Shown: piece by piece, positions 6,626-13,527 of the stretch | How positions within the stretch are numbered: position 1 is the first letter of the stretch | Layout of the letters: the number at the start of each line of letters is the position of its first letter | NCBI GenBank assembly: GCA_035624785.1 | Contig: DASPQV010000017.1 | Location: 1 to 14,018 of the forward strand | Direction of reading: 5' to 3' | DNA length: 14,018 nt | Origin: JAJZNI01 sp035624785 | GTDB lineage: Bacteria; Chloroflexota; Dormibacteria; Aeolococcales; Aeolococcaceae | Program-made: the position numbers and the translations under genes | The notes under the pieces: model-generated | What the model saw: only the letters and a program-made list of their open reading frames with translations | The model's database searches: none | Told to the model about the DNA's origin: nothing

Positions 6626-7111
6626 TCAGGCGCCAGCGGCGTGAGGGGCTCGGGTGGCGAGCTGGGCCGCGCAGGCGGCGCAGAGCCCGGGGAGGAGCAG
6701 CGGGTGGTGGCCGAGCGCGAAGCCGGTGTCGCGGTGCAGCCGGGTGGCCAGGGCACGGACCGCCTCGATGCTGACATCGGTGGTGGCGCCGCACCGGGTG
6801 CAGACGGCGTGGTGGTGAGCCACCTCCTGGATCTCGAAGCGGGCCACCCCGTCGCCCAGCCGGACCTGCTCCAGCAGCGCCGCCTCGGTCAGGTCGGCGA
6901 GCACCCGGTACACGGTGGAGCGATCCATCGCGGCCCCGGCCCGGCGCAGCCGCAGCCAGACGTCCTCGGCGCTCATGTGAGCGCCGTTGGCGCTCCGCAG
7001 CACGGTGAGGACGGCGAGCCGCTGAGGGGTGACCCGGAGACCGGCGGCGCGGATCCGGTCGCGGGCTCCCTGATCTCCGCTAGGCGGCGCCTTCACGGTC
7101 CTCCGCGACAT
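6626..7111 (-). CDS. Fur-family metalloregulator, possibly a nickel-uptake (Nur-like) repressor
   Basis: A 161-aa Fur-superfamily repressor. The winged-helix part shows LRVTPQRLAVLTVL (25-38) and the recognition-helix stretch MDRSTVYRVLADL (62-74). The metal and dimer part shows FEI (92-94), HHHAVCTRCG (99-108), and CAAC (144-147), so both structural-zinc CxxC pairs are present (C104/C107, C144/C147). Length fits the family. The ATG at 7111 begins just before the conserved region and lies 32 nt inside the NiCoT permease gene, implying translational coupling. No Shine-Dalgarno precedes it; a GTG at codon 6 has GGAGG very close by. Being cotranscribed with a nickel/cobalt permease suggests sensing of that metal, as Nur does in Streptomyces. 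Zinc (Zur), iron (Fur) or peroxide (PerR) sensing is not excluded from sequence. Family call is firm; metal is inferred. Confidence 0.9.
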   Translation of the reverse strand: MSRRTVKAPPSGDQGARDRIRAAGLRVTPQRLAVLTVLRSANGAHMSAEDVWLRLRRAGAAMDRSTVYRVLADLTEAALLEQVRLGDGVARFEIQEVAHHHAVCTRCGATTDVSIEAVRALATRLHRDTGFALGHHPLLLPGLCAACAAQLATRAPHAAGA

Positions 7112-8411
7112 GCCGGCGAGTGTATTCGCTGCGCGTACCGGGGGCTGCGCGGCTCGGTGTGGAAGACCACGGCCCCTCCACCTCACTCCGTCGCACCTGG
7201 TGGGAGGCGCTGGCGCTGACGGGGCGATGAGGAGCGGCGGCCGCGGGCCACGGCATTCCGGGCACCCCGGCAACCTCGACCTCGGCATCCAGGGCCGCCT
7301 CTGCCGGAGCCGGCGCCGCCCGCGGGCTCCACCGCCGCTCGATGCCGGCCAGCTTCCAGACGGCGATCGCGGCCACCCAGGCAACCACGAACATGGCCAC
7401 GATCACGTACCCCACGGTGTTGAGGTCGAGCCGCCCGACCACGCCCCAGAAGGGCCCGCTGGGGCGAGCCGGGGTGAGGACCTGGAGGACCTCCACGGCG
7501 CCGACCAGAAGCGCCACCGCCACCGAGAGGGCGGTGATGGTGAGGTTGTAGAAGACCTTGCGCGCCGGGCTGGAGAATGCCCACCCGTAGGCGACGTTCA
7601 TGAAGGCGCCGTCGGCCGTGTCCATCAGCGACATGCCGCCGGCGAAGAGGAGGGGAAGGCTGAGGGTGGCGAACCAGGGAAGCCCCTGAGCGGCGGCGTT
7701 CCCGGCGATGGCCAGCAGGGCGACCTCGGTGGCGGTGTCGAAGCCGAGGCCGAAAAGGACGCCGATCGGGTACATCTGCCAGCTCTCGCGGATCGACCTG
7801 GCGATCGGCCCGAGGAGCCGGTTGAGCAGGCCCCGCTCGCGAAGCTTCCGTTCCAGGGCCGGCTCGTCGTAGTTGCCCCGCCGCATCTCCCGCGAGATCC
7901 GCCAGATGCCGCGCAGGATGGCCAGGTTGATGAGCGCGATGAGGAGGAGGAAGCCCGCCGACACCGCCGTGCCGATGACGCCTCCCAGGCTCTGAAGGGT
8001 GCCGCCCGAGCCGTGGACCTGGCCGGCCACGGCCTGGGCCGCGACCGCGATCGCCGCAGCCAGCCCGAACACGATCGTGGAGTGGCCTAGGGAGAAGAAG
8101 AAGCCGACCCCGAGGGGGCGCTTGCCATCGGCGAGCAGCTTGCGGGTGGTGTTGTCGATCGCCGAGATGTGGTCGGCGTCGAAGGCGTGACGAAGCCCGA
8201 ACATCCAGGCGGTCAGCCCCAGACCGATGAGGATCCTGGAGCCGCTGGCCACGGTGCCGGCGATCAGCAGGCCCCAGCCCAGAGCGTTGATGCCGAGGAC
8301 GGTGCCGCCGAAGGCGCCGAGCCGGATCCAGTCGGCCCGCTGCAGGGTCCCGTGGAAGGGGAGCCGGCGGCCCTGGCGATGGCCGCGCCCCCCTCCGGCA
8401 ATCCAGGCCAT
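7080..8411 (-). CDS. NiCoT-family nickel/cobalt permease (HoxN/NixA type)
   Basis: A 443-aa secondary transporter that imports Ni2+ and/or Co2+ across the cytoplasmic membrane. The family signature RHAFDADHISAIDN in the second membrane segment is intact (H75, D78, D80, H81). So are FFFSLGHST, LGFDTATEVALL and GMSLMDTADGAFMNVAYGWAF. About eight hydrophobic segments are visible, with a charged cytoplasmic region (REMRRGNYDEPALERKLRERG) mid-protein, as usual. The last 80 or so residues are Ala/Pro/Arg-rich, outside the family core, and carry the overlap with the Fur-family gene. I start at the ATG at 8411, since AAGGAG sits 6 nt before it; the ATG two codons upstream abuts that site. An 8-7-8 inverted repeat lies 87 nt upstream. 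Nickel could serve [NiFe]-hydrogenase or urease and cobalt B12, but none is encoded here, so the metal is undecided. Confidence 0.95.
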   Translation of the reverse strand: MAWIAGGGRGHRQGRRLPFHGTLQRADWIRLGAFGGTVLGINALGWGLLIAGTVASGSRILIGLGLTAWMFGLRHAFDADHISAIDNTTRKLLADGKRPLGVGFFFSLGHSTIVFGLAAAIAVAAQAVAGQVHGSGGTLQSLGGVIGTAVSAGFLLLIALINLAILRGIWRISREMRRGNYDEPALERKLRERGLLNRLLGPIARSIRESWQMYPIGVLFGLGFDTATEVALLAIAGNAAAQGLPWFATLSLPLLFAGGMSLMDTADGAFMNVAYGWAFSSPARKVFYNLTITALSVAVALLVGAVEVLQVLTPARPSGPFWGVVGRLDLNTVGYVIVAMFVVAWVAAIAVWKLAGIERRWSPRAAPAPAEAALDAEVEVAGVPGMPWPAAAAPHRPVSASASHQVRRSEVEGPWSSTPSRAAPGTRSEYTRRHVAEDREGAA

Positions 8412-8417
8412 GGGCAT

Positions 8418-8423
8418 CTCCTT
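8418..8423 (-). promoter_or_regulatory. Shine-Dalgarno of the NiCoT gene
   Basis: AAGGAG on the minus strand, 6 nt before the ATG at 8411. It directly abuts the alternative ATG at 8417, which favours the inner start. Confidence 0.65.
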
Positions 8424-8497
8424 CCTTCTGCCGGGACCCGGCCGGGAGCCCTCGAACCGCCCCGCTGCCCGTCCGCGTCCTCGGGACCAGCCTACAA

Positions 8498-8520
8498 CAG
8501 ATGCGACTTAACCGCATCTG
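8498..8520. promoter_or_regulatory. 8-7-8 inverted repeat, candidate metalloregulator operator of the NiCoT-Fur operon
   Basis: CAGATGCG and CGCATCTG are perfect inverted arms separated by ACTTAAC. The 23-bp site lies 87 nt upstream of the permease start in a divergent intergenic region, and its centre is locally AT-rich. On the minus strand a weak promoter (TTGCGG, 16 bp, TTAAGT) could overlap it. The size and symmetry suit a dimeric repressor, and the Fur-family protein of the same operon is the natural candidate. It is not a recognisable consensus Fur, Zur or Nur box. Confidence 0.5.
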
Positions 8521-8736
8521 CTCCCCTCCGCAACAACCAGCCGGGCGCGAGAAAGCGGTTCGGTCCGAAGGGGTGGCGCGGCGGGCGGCTCGTTCCCGCC
8601 CCGCCCGACGCGGTCGGCTCGACTAGGTCGCCGCGCCTCGTCTGCGCGTCCTCGACCCGTCCCAGCGCACACTAATCCCGCGGCCGCAGGGCAGCGGGGA
8701 GAGCCCCCCTCGCACCAGCTGAGGAAAACTCATACG
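8521..8736. other. Intergenic stretch between divergent NiCoT and MFS genes
   Basis: The whole gap between the two divergent genes is 8412-8830. Apart from the regulatory sites listed separately, 8521-8736 is GC-rich sequence in which I see no supported gene, RNA or repeat. Frames open here lack a plausible start and codon pattern. Confidence 0.5.
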
Positions 8737-8766
8737 TTGCGTCAAAGCCGTATCGCGATATATCGT
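8737..8766 (+). promoter_or_regulatory. Putative promoter of the MFS exporter with overlapping palindromes
   Basis: TTGCGT (8737-8742) and TATCGT (8761-8766, 18-bp spacer) or TATATC (8759-8764, 16-bp spacer) form a plausible sigma-70-type promoter. The -10 region is covered by two overlapping perfect 10-bp palindromes, TATCGCGATA (8751-8760) and CGATATATCG (8756-8765). An outer pair, ATACG (8732-8736) and CGTAT (8749-8753), is also inverted. The layout suggests a repressor site over the -10, but no regulator gene lies next to it on this side. Confidence 0.5.
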
Positions 8767-8816
8767 TACAGTTCGGGAGAGCCCACCCCGGCACCCGAGC
8801 CGAGACCCTGACATCC

Positions 8817-8822
8817 AGGAGG
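8817..8822 (+). promoter_or_regulatory. Shine-Dalgarno of the MFS exporter
   Basis: AGGAGG lies 8 nt before the GTG at 8831 and decides that non-ATG start. Confidence 0.75.
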
Positions 8823-8830
8823 CCCAACCC

Positions 8831-10609
8831 GTGGCTGAGCCTGCCCCGGTCCACCTTCCCGCCCACGACGGCAATCGCCCGGTCGACCCGGCCGGAGTCG
8901 CGCGCCCCACCCCCGAGCTGGCCCACATCGAGCATCCCTCGCTCGAGCTCCCCACCCGGGAGAAGCTCATCGTCATGGTGGCCGTGATGCTCGGCCTCTT
9001 CCTGAGCGCCCTCGACCAGACCATCGTCGGGGTGGCCCTGCCCAGCATCGTGAGCCAGCTCCACGGCAGCGACCTGTACACGTGGGTGGTCACCGCCTAC
9101 CTGCTCACCAGCACCATCACGGTGCCGATCTACGGCAAGCTGGGCGACGTCTTCGGCCGGCAGCGGATGCTGATCGTCGGCATCCTCCTCTTCCTCGCCG
9201 GTTCCGCACTGTCTGGCCTCTCCCAGAACATGGGCGAGCTGATCGCCTTCCGAGCCCTGCAGGGCTGCGGTGCCGGATCGCTCTTCCCCATCTCCCTGGC
9301 GGTGATCGGCGACCTCTTCACCCCGCGGGAGCGGGGTCGCTACCAGGGGCTCTTCGGGGCGGTGTTCGGGGTCAGCTTCATCGTCGGGCCCTTCCTCGGC
9401 GGCGTGATCACCGACGACATCAGCTGGCACTGGATCTTCTACGTCAACGTGCCGGTGGGCATCGTCGCGCTGGCCGCCATCTTCACCCGGCTGCCCAACT
9501 TCAAGGCCACCGCGGCCCGGCTGCGCGACCTCGATTACCTGGGCATCGCCATCTTCACGGTGGCGGTGATCCCGATCCTGATCGGGCTCACCTTCAAGGG
9601 GTTGACCGACAGCAGCGGCAGCCTGTACGGCTGGACCGACTGGCGGGTCGGGGGGATGCTGCTCGCCGGGATCGCCATCCTCGCGGTCTTCGCCCTCAAT
9701 GAGGCGAGGGCCCGCCAGCCGATCATCCCCCTCGACCTCTTCACCGACCGGACGCTGGCCGCCACCAACGTGGCCACCCTGATGGTGTCCTGCAGCATGT
9801 TCGCGGCGGTGATCTTCATCCCTCTCTACTACCAGGTGGTCAAGGGGGTGAGCGCCACCGCCTCCGGGTACTCGATGTGGCCGCTGCTCCTCGGCCTCAT
9901 CGGCACCAGCATCGGGGCCGGCCAGTACCTGAGCCGCACCGGCCGGTACAAGGTGCTGCTGGTCAGCGCCCTGTGCGTGCTCGGCCTGGGCAGCTGGCTC
10001 TTGACCCACCTGAGCCCGACGACGCCCACCGCTCTGCTGTGGCTGTGGCTCGGGCTGACCGGCATCGGCGTGGGCCCGACCATGTCCGTCTTCACCGTCG
10101 TGATCCAGAACGCCGCTCCCCGCCAGCGCCTGGGCACCGCGACCAGCACCCTCACCTTCCTGCGCCAGGTGGGCGGGGCCATCGGGCTGGCGGTCGCCGG
10201 CACCGTGTTCAGCGAGAACCTGTCGTCGCAGCTGCCCCAGCAGCTCAGCACCGCTCATCTGCCCGCCGCCCTCACCAGCCACATCGCGTCGCCGGGCACT
10301 TTCAGCGAGAACAACATCGCCGCGGTGGGGAACCTCGGCCAGACCATCCTCCAGTCGGTCCCGGCACGCATCGTGCCCACGGTCAGGCCCTTCATCGGCC
10401 AGATCGTCGACGCCCTGCACAACGCGATGGCGTTCGCCCTCGCTGATGTCTTCTGGGTGGCCCTGGTCACCGCCGTGCTGGGCCTGCTGGCGACGCTGGC
10501 GATCCGCGAGATCCCGCTGCGCGGTTCGGCCCGCCGGGCCGGCGGCGCTCAGAGGGAGCGGCACGACACCGCGGACAGCGAGACCACCGAGGTGGTGGCC
10601 GCCGTATAG
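8831..10609 (+). CDS. DHA2 (EmrB/QacA) family 14-TM multidrug MFS transporter
   Basis: A 592-aa proton-driven efflux pump of the cytoplasmic membrane. It opens with about 45 hydrophilic, Pro-rich residues, then the first membrane segment with the DHA2 motif LDQTIVGVALP (D62). Motif A is GKLGDVFGRQR (102-112). The RALQGCGAGSLFPISLAV stretch and antiporter motif C GVSFIVGPFLGGVI follow, then SWHWIFYVNVPVGI, all typical of EmrB/QacA transporters. Some 14 hydrophobic segments are visible. The long segment between about 455 and 535 (SENLSSQLPQQLST to VDALHNAMAF) is the usual large outer loop before the last span. The C-terminal tail is charged. GTG start with a strong Shine-Dalgarno. The gene is transcribed alone, from a promoter with palindromes; GC-rich hairpins follow. 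The substrate cannot be predicted; drug, dye or lipid efflux are all known in the family. Confidence 0.95.
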   Translation: MAEPAPVHLPAHDGNRPVDPAGVARPTPELAHIEHPSLELPTREKLIVMVAVMLGLFLSALDQTIVGVALPSIVSQLHGSDLYTWVVTAYLLTSTITVPIYGKLGDVFGRQRMLIVGILLFLAGSALSGLSQNMGELIAFRALQGCGAGSLFPISLAVIGDLFTPRERGRYQGLFGAVFGVSFIVGPFLGGVITDDISWHWIFYVNVPVGIVALAAIFTRLPNFKATAARLRDLDYLGIAIFTVAVIPILIGLTFKGLTDSSGSLYGWTDWRVGGMLLAGIAILAVFALNEARARQPIIPLDLFTDRTLAATNVATLMVSCSMFAAVIFIPLYYQVVKGVSATASGYSMWPLLLGLIGTSIGAGQYLSRTGRYKVLLVSALCVLGLGSWLLTHLSPTTPTALLWLWLGLTGIGVGPTMSVFTVVIQNAAPRQRLGTATSTLTFLRQVGGAIGLAVAGTVFSENLSSQLPQQLSTAHLPAALTSHIASPGTFSENNIAAVGNLGQTILQSVPARIVPTVRPFIGQIVDALHNAMAFALADVFWVALVTAVLGLLATLAIREIPLRGSARRAGGAQRERHDTADSETTEVVAAV

Positions 10610-10623
10610 AAGCGGCCGCTCGG

Positions 10624-10645
10624 CCCCCGGAGGCCAGCCCGGGGG
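10624..10645 (+). terminator. GC-rich hairpin after the MFS gene
   Basis: CCCCCGG (10624-10630) pairs with CCGGGGG (10639-10645) around an 8-nt loop, 15 nt past the MFS stop codon. The position suits a terminator, but no T-run follows, so it may be of the stem-only kind seen in high-GC bacteria or simply chance. Confidence 0.45.
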
Positions 10646-10709
10646 GGACGGTGCCCGAGTAAAGCGGACGCGCCACCGGCAACCGACCCGGGGCGGGGCA
10701 CGCGGGGAG

Positions 10710-10728
10710 CCGGAGCGCCAGGCTCCGG
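10710..10728 (+). terminator. Second hairpin between MFS and tam
   Basis: CCGGAGC (10710-10716) and GCTCCGG (10722-10728) form a perfect 7-bp stem with loop GCCAG. It lies between the MFS stop and the methyltransferase start and could add to termination or lie in an upstream control region. There is no T-run. Confidence 0.35.
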
Positions 10729-10749
10729 AGCACCCCCGTCTCAGGCTGC

Positions 10750-10755
10750 TACGCT
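10750..10755 (+). promoter_or_regulatory. Candidate -10 for a leaderless tam-proS transcript
   Basis: TACGCT (TAnnnT pattern) ends 9 nt before the ATG at 10765, and there is no Shine-Dalgarno. This spacing resembles leaderless genes of GC-rich bacteria, in which transcription starts at or next to the start codon. No good -35 is seen. Weak evidence. Confidence 0.3.
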
Positions 10756-10764
10756 CGGCGCCCC

Positions 10765-11595
10765 ATGAGCAGCCGCTATCAGCGCTCCGTTGCCTCCGCC
10801 TGGGACCCGGCGCAGTACAACCGCTTCGCGGCCGAGCGGCAGCAGCCGTTCTGGGACCTCCGCTCCCTGCTGGAACCCGTGGCGGCCCCCCTGGTCGCCG
10901 ATCTCGGCTGCGGCGACGGCCGGCTGACCGCGGCGCTGCACCGCGACCTCGCCGCGCGACGCACCGACGGCATCGACCTCTCCGAGACCATGCTGGCGGC
11001 CGCCAGCGCGCGCGCCGAGCCCAACCTCCGCTTCAGCCATGGCGACATCGGAGCCTGGAGCGGGTCCGGCTACGACGTCGTGTTCAGCAACGCCGCGCTG
11101 CAGTGGGCCCCCGATCACCGCGCGGTGCTGGAGCGCTGGCGCGGCTCCCTGGCGGATGGCGGTCAGCTGGCGGTGCAGATGCCCGCCAACGCCGACCATC
11201 CGTCGCACACCGTCCTGGTCGAGCTGGCCGCCGACTGGATCGGCCCCGCCGCGCCGCCGGACCCGGTCGCCACTAACGTGCTGCGCCCGGAGGAGTACTC
11301 CGGCCTGCTGGACCAGCTGGGGTTCGATCGGCAGGTGGTCAGGCTGCAGGTGTACCCGCACCGGCTCGCCTCGGCACAAGAGGTCGTGGAGTGGATGAGG
11401 GGGACCTCTCTCAACCGTTTCAAGGCCTCGATGGGCTCACAGGAGTACAGCCGCTTCGTCGAGGAGTACCGGAGACGGCTCATCCACGCGCTCGACGACG
11501 AGCAACCCTATCTCTACACCTTCAAGCGAATCCTGCTCTGGGGACGGCTGGGCGCGGGCGCCGACCTTCTCGGGGCGCGGCTGAGCCCGGCATGA
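10765..11595 (+). CDS. tam: Trans-aconitate 2-methyltransferase
   Basis: A 276-aa SAM-dependent class I methyltransferase. The Tam family methylates trans-aconitate, a spontaneous by-product of cis-aconitate that inhibits aconitase, in the cytoplasm. Tam hallmarks are present: WDPAQYNRFAAER (13-25); the SAM-binding loop VADLGCGDGRL (D46-G52); acidic D71 in DGIDLSETML; D94 in HGDIGAW; and the diagnostic SNAALQWAPDH (108-118). GGQLAVQMPANADHPSH follows. The C-terminal half carries the cap region typical of Tam. Length is slightly above E. coli Tam (252 aa). The ATG at 10765 directly precedes the conserved WDPAQY region; no Shine-Dalgarno is visible. The stop overlaps the proS start (ATGA), so the two are coupled, although they have no known functional link. 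A related small-molecule methyltransferase remains possible. Confidence 0.87.
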   Translation: MSSRYQRSVASAWDPAQYNRFAAERQQPFWDLRSLLEPVAAPLVADLGCGDGRLTAALHRDLAARRTDGIDLSETMLAAASARAEPNLRFSHGDIGAWSGSGYDVVFSNAALQWAPDHRAVLERWRGSLADGGQLAVQMPANADHPSHTVLVELAADWIGPAAPPDPVATNVLRPEEYSGLLDQLGFDRQVVRLQVYPHRLASAQEVVEWMRGTSLNRFKASMGSQEYSRFVEEYRRRLIHALDDEQPYLYTFKRILLWGRLGAGADLLGARLSPA

Positions 11596-13313
11596 GCGGC
11601 TGGACCAGACACCTGGGGCAGGTCTTCGGCCGGACCCTCAGGGAGTCCCCGGTGGAGGCCGAATCGGAGGGACACAGCCTGCTGCTGCGGGCAGGATTGG
11701 TTCGACAGCTCAGCGCCGGCATCTTCTCGGCGCTCCCGCTTGGCTGGAGCAGCATGCAGCGGATCATGGCGATCATCCGCGAGGAGATGAACGCCATCGG
11801 TGGGCAGGAGATCTCCATGCCGGTGGTCCAGCCCGCCGACCTGTGGCATCGCTCCGGCCGGCTGTCCACGGTCGACGTCATCGCCAGCTTCCTCGACCGA
11901 GCTGGCCGGGAGATGGTGCTCGGCCCCACCCACGAGGAGGTGGTGGCCACCCTGGCCTCGGGGGAGATCATGTCGTGGCGCCAGCTGCCCCAGATCGTCT
12001 ACCAGATCCAGACCAAGTACCGTGACGAGCCCCGGCCGCGAGCGGGGTTGATCCGGGTCCGCGAGTTCCTGATGAAGGACGCGTACAGTCTCGATCGCGA
12101 CGAGGAGGGGCTGAGGCGCGCCTACGACGCCCATCACGGCGCCTACCTGCGCATCTACGAGAGGTGCGGCCTCGGGGACGTGATCGCAGTGCGCAGCGAC
12201 AGCGGGATGATGGGTGGCCGCACCGCACACGAGTTCATCTACCCGTCGCCGCTCGGCGAGGACACGCTGGTGCGCTGCCGGAGCTGCGGCCGCGCCGCCA
12301 ACCGTCAGGTGGCCAGCTTCCGCAAGCGCCGCCTCGACAACGGGGACCCGGCCCCGCTGGAGCGGGTGGCGACCCCGGGAATGGCGACCATCGAAGCCCT
12401 GGCGGCATTCCTCGGCGTCTCCGCCGAGCAGACCGCCAAGGCCGTCTTCTTCATGGGCGGGTTCCCATCCGGAGACGCCGTCTCGGAGAAGCTGGTCATG
12501 GCCATGGTGCGGGGCGACCACGAGGCCAACGAGACCAAGATCGCGAACGCGGCCGGCGCGGTCAGCCTGCGTCCCGCCACCGCCGACGAGATCCGCTCCG
12601 CCGGTGCCGAGCCCGGATATGCCTCGCCGATCGGCATCGACCGCTCCCGCGCGGTGGTCGTCGTCGACGACCTGGTGGCCGCCTCCACCAACCTGGTGTC
12701 GGGCGCCAACCGGCCCGATGTCCACCTCCGCAACGTCAACGCCGGCCGGGACTTCACGGCCGACATCACCACCGACATCGCCGCCGCCCAGGAGGGCGCG
12801 GAATGCCTGGAATGCGGGAGCTCCCTGGAGCTGTTCCGAGGCATCGAGGTGGGCAACATCTTCCAGCTGGGGACGCGATACAGCGAGGCCCTGGGGGCGC
12901 TCTACGCAGACGAGCAGGGCGCCCGGCATCCCATCGTGATGGGCTCGTACGGGATCGGGGTCGGCCGCCTGCTCGCCTGCCTCGCCGAGAAGCACCACGA
13001 CCCCCGCGGGCTGGCCCTGCCCGCCGCGGTCGCTCCCGCCGACGTGCACATCGTCGTGCTGGCCACCCAGGCTGAGGCGACGGTCGATGCTCTCGCCGCC
13101 GGGCTGGAGGCTCACGGCGCCCTGGTGATCGTCGACGACCGCGAGGTCAGCGCCGGGGTCAAGTTCGCCGACTGCGACCTGATCGGCGCGCCGCTCCGGG
13201 TGACGGTGAGCTCCCGATCGCTGGCGGCCGGGGGCGTTGAGGTCCGCCGCCGGCTGGGCGTGGAGGCGGCGGTCGTGGCCGCGGAGGCTGAGGCGGTTCT
13301 GGGCCTGGCATAG
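11592..13313 (+). CDS. proS: Prolyl-tRNA synthetase, bacterial type with editing domain
   Basis: A 573-aa class II aminoacyl-tRNA synthetase charging tRNA-Pro in the cytoplasm. It matches the bacterial ProRS in length (E. coli 572 aa) and order. The N-terminal catalytic part has LGPTHEEV (GPTHEE at 111-116) and motif 2 RDEPRPRAGLIRVREFLMKDAYSLD from R144. The inserted YbaK-like editing domain (about 250-395) includes VATPG near 259-263 and TAKAVFFM. Catalysis resumes at RGIEVGNIFQLGTRYSEALGA and motif 3 GIGVGRLLACLAEKHHD (from G454). The anticodon-binding domain has DDREVSAGVKFADCDLIGAP. Two CxxC pairs (CRSCGRAAN, CLECGSSL) flank the insertion. One oddity: the family usually has His in IEVGHIFQLG, and here it is Asn. 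The frame is open upstream to 11391, but conserved sequence starts after the ATG at 11592, which overlaps the tam stop as ATGA. Confidence 0.96.
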   Translation: MSGWTRHLGQVFGRTLRESPVEAESEGHSLLLRAGLVRQLSAGIFSALPLGWSSMQRIMAIIREEMNAIGGQEISMPVVQPADLWHRSGRLSTVDVIASFLDRAGREMVLGPTHEEVVATLASGEIMSWRQLPQIVYQIQTKYRDEPRPRAGLIRVREFLMKDAYSLDRDEEGLRRAYDAHHGAYLRIYERCGLGDVIAVRSDSGMMGGRTAHEFIYPSPLGEDTLVRCRSCGRAANRQVASFRKRRLDNGDPAPLERVATPGMATIEALAAFLGVSAEQTAKAVFFMGGFPSGDAVSEKLVMAMVRGDHEANETKIANAAGAVSLRPATADEIRSAGAEPGYASPIGIDRSRAVVVVDDLVAASTNLVSGANRPDVHLRNVNAGRDFTADITTDIAAAQEGAECLECGSSLELFRGIEVGNIFQLGTRYSEALGALYADEQGARHPIVMGSYGIGVGRLLACLAEKHHDPRGLALPAAVAPADVHIVVLATQAEATVDALAAGLEAHGALVIVDDREVSAGVKFADCDLIGAPLRVTVSSRSLAAGGVEVRRRLGVEAAVVAAEAEAVLGLA

Positions 13314-13395
13314 CTGGGGTCTCCGGGAATCTTGCCGCGCCGGGCGGCGGTCGCTCGGCTGACGAGGGGAGCGCCGGACACCCTTGTGTCGTCAG

Positions 13396-13431
13396 ACCCC
13401 TGTTTAGGCCACGCGTGGCCCAAACCTGGGT
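13396..13431. terminator. Large palindrome between proS and the convergent BNR gene
   Basis: GTTTAGGCCACG (13402-13413) is followed directly by CGTGGCCCAAAC (13414-13425), inverted arms with one mismatch; the core GGCCACGCGTGGCC is perfect. Beyond a 2-nt mismatch on each side, ACCC (13396-13399) pairs with GGGT (13428-13431). As RNA it would give a stable hairpin with a CGCG loop. Lying between convergent genes, it most likely terminates transcription, though there is no T-run. A protein-binding or recombination site is an alternative. The rest of 13314-13527 shows nothing supported. Confidence 0.5.
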
Positions 13432-13527
13432 TGTCATGATGGAGGGTGCGCCGCAGGTGGTGATCGAGCGCCTCGGCGCGATCGGACTCCCGAGGTGGAC
13501 GAGCGCGAGAGCGGCGCCCCCGCTGGG

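Noticed and set aside
7112..7384. Upstream extension of the Fur-family protein
   Set aside because: This part is read in the permease's C-terminal coding region in another frame; Fur similarity starts only after the ATG at 7111.
8672..10564. 630-codon open frame on the minus strand
   Set aside because: Antisense to the MFS exporter; the composition (His/Gln/Gly/Asp-rich) is that of a mirrored membrane-protein gene.
11391..11591. 67-codon upstream extension of ProS
   Set aside because: It overlaps tam in another frame. The ATGA overlap start at 11592 gives the normal ProRS length and N-terminus.
11514..13115. 533-codon open frame on the minus strand
   Set aside because: Antisense to proS, with no recognisable domain and composition like other shadows.
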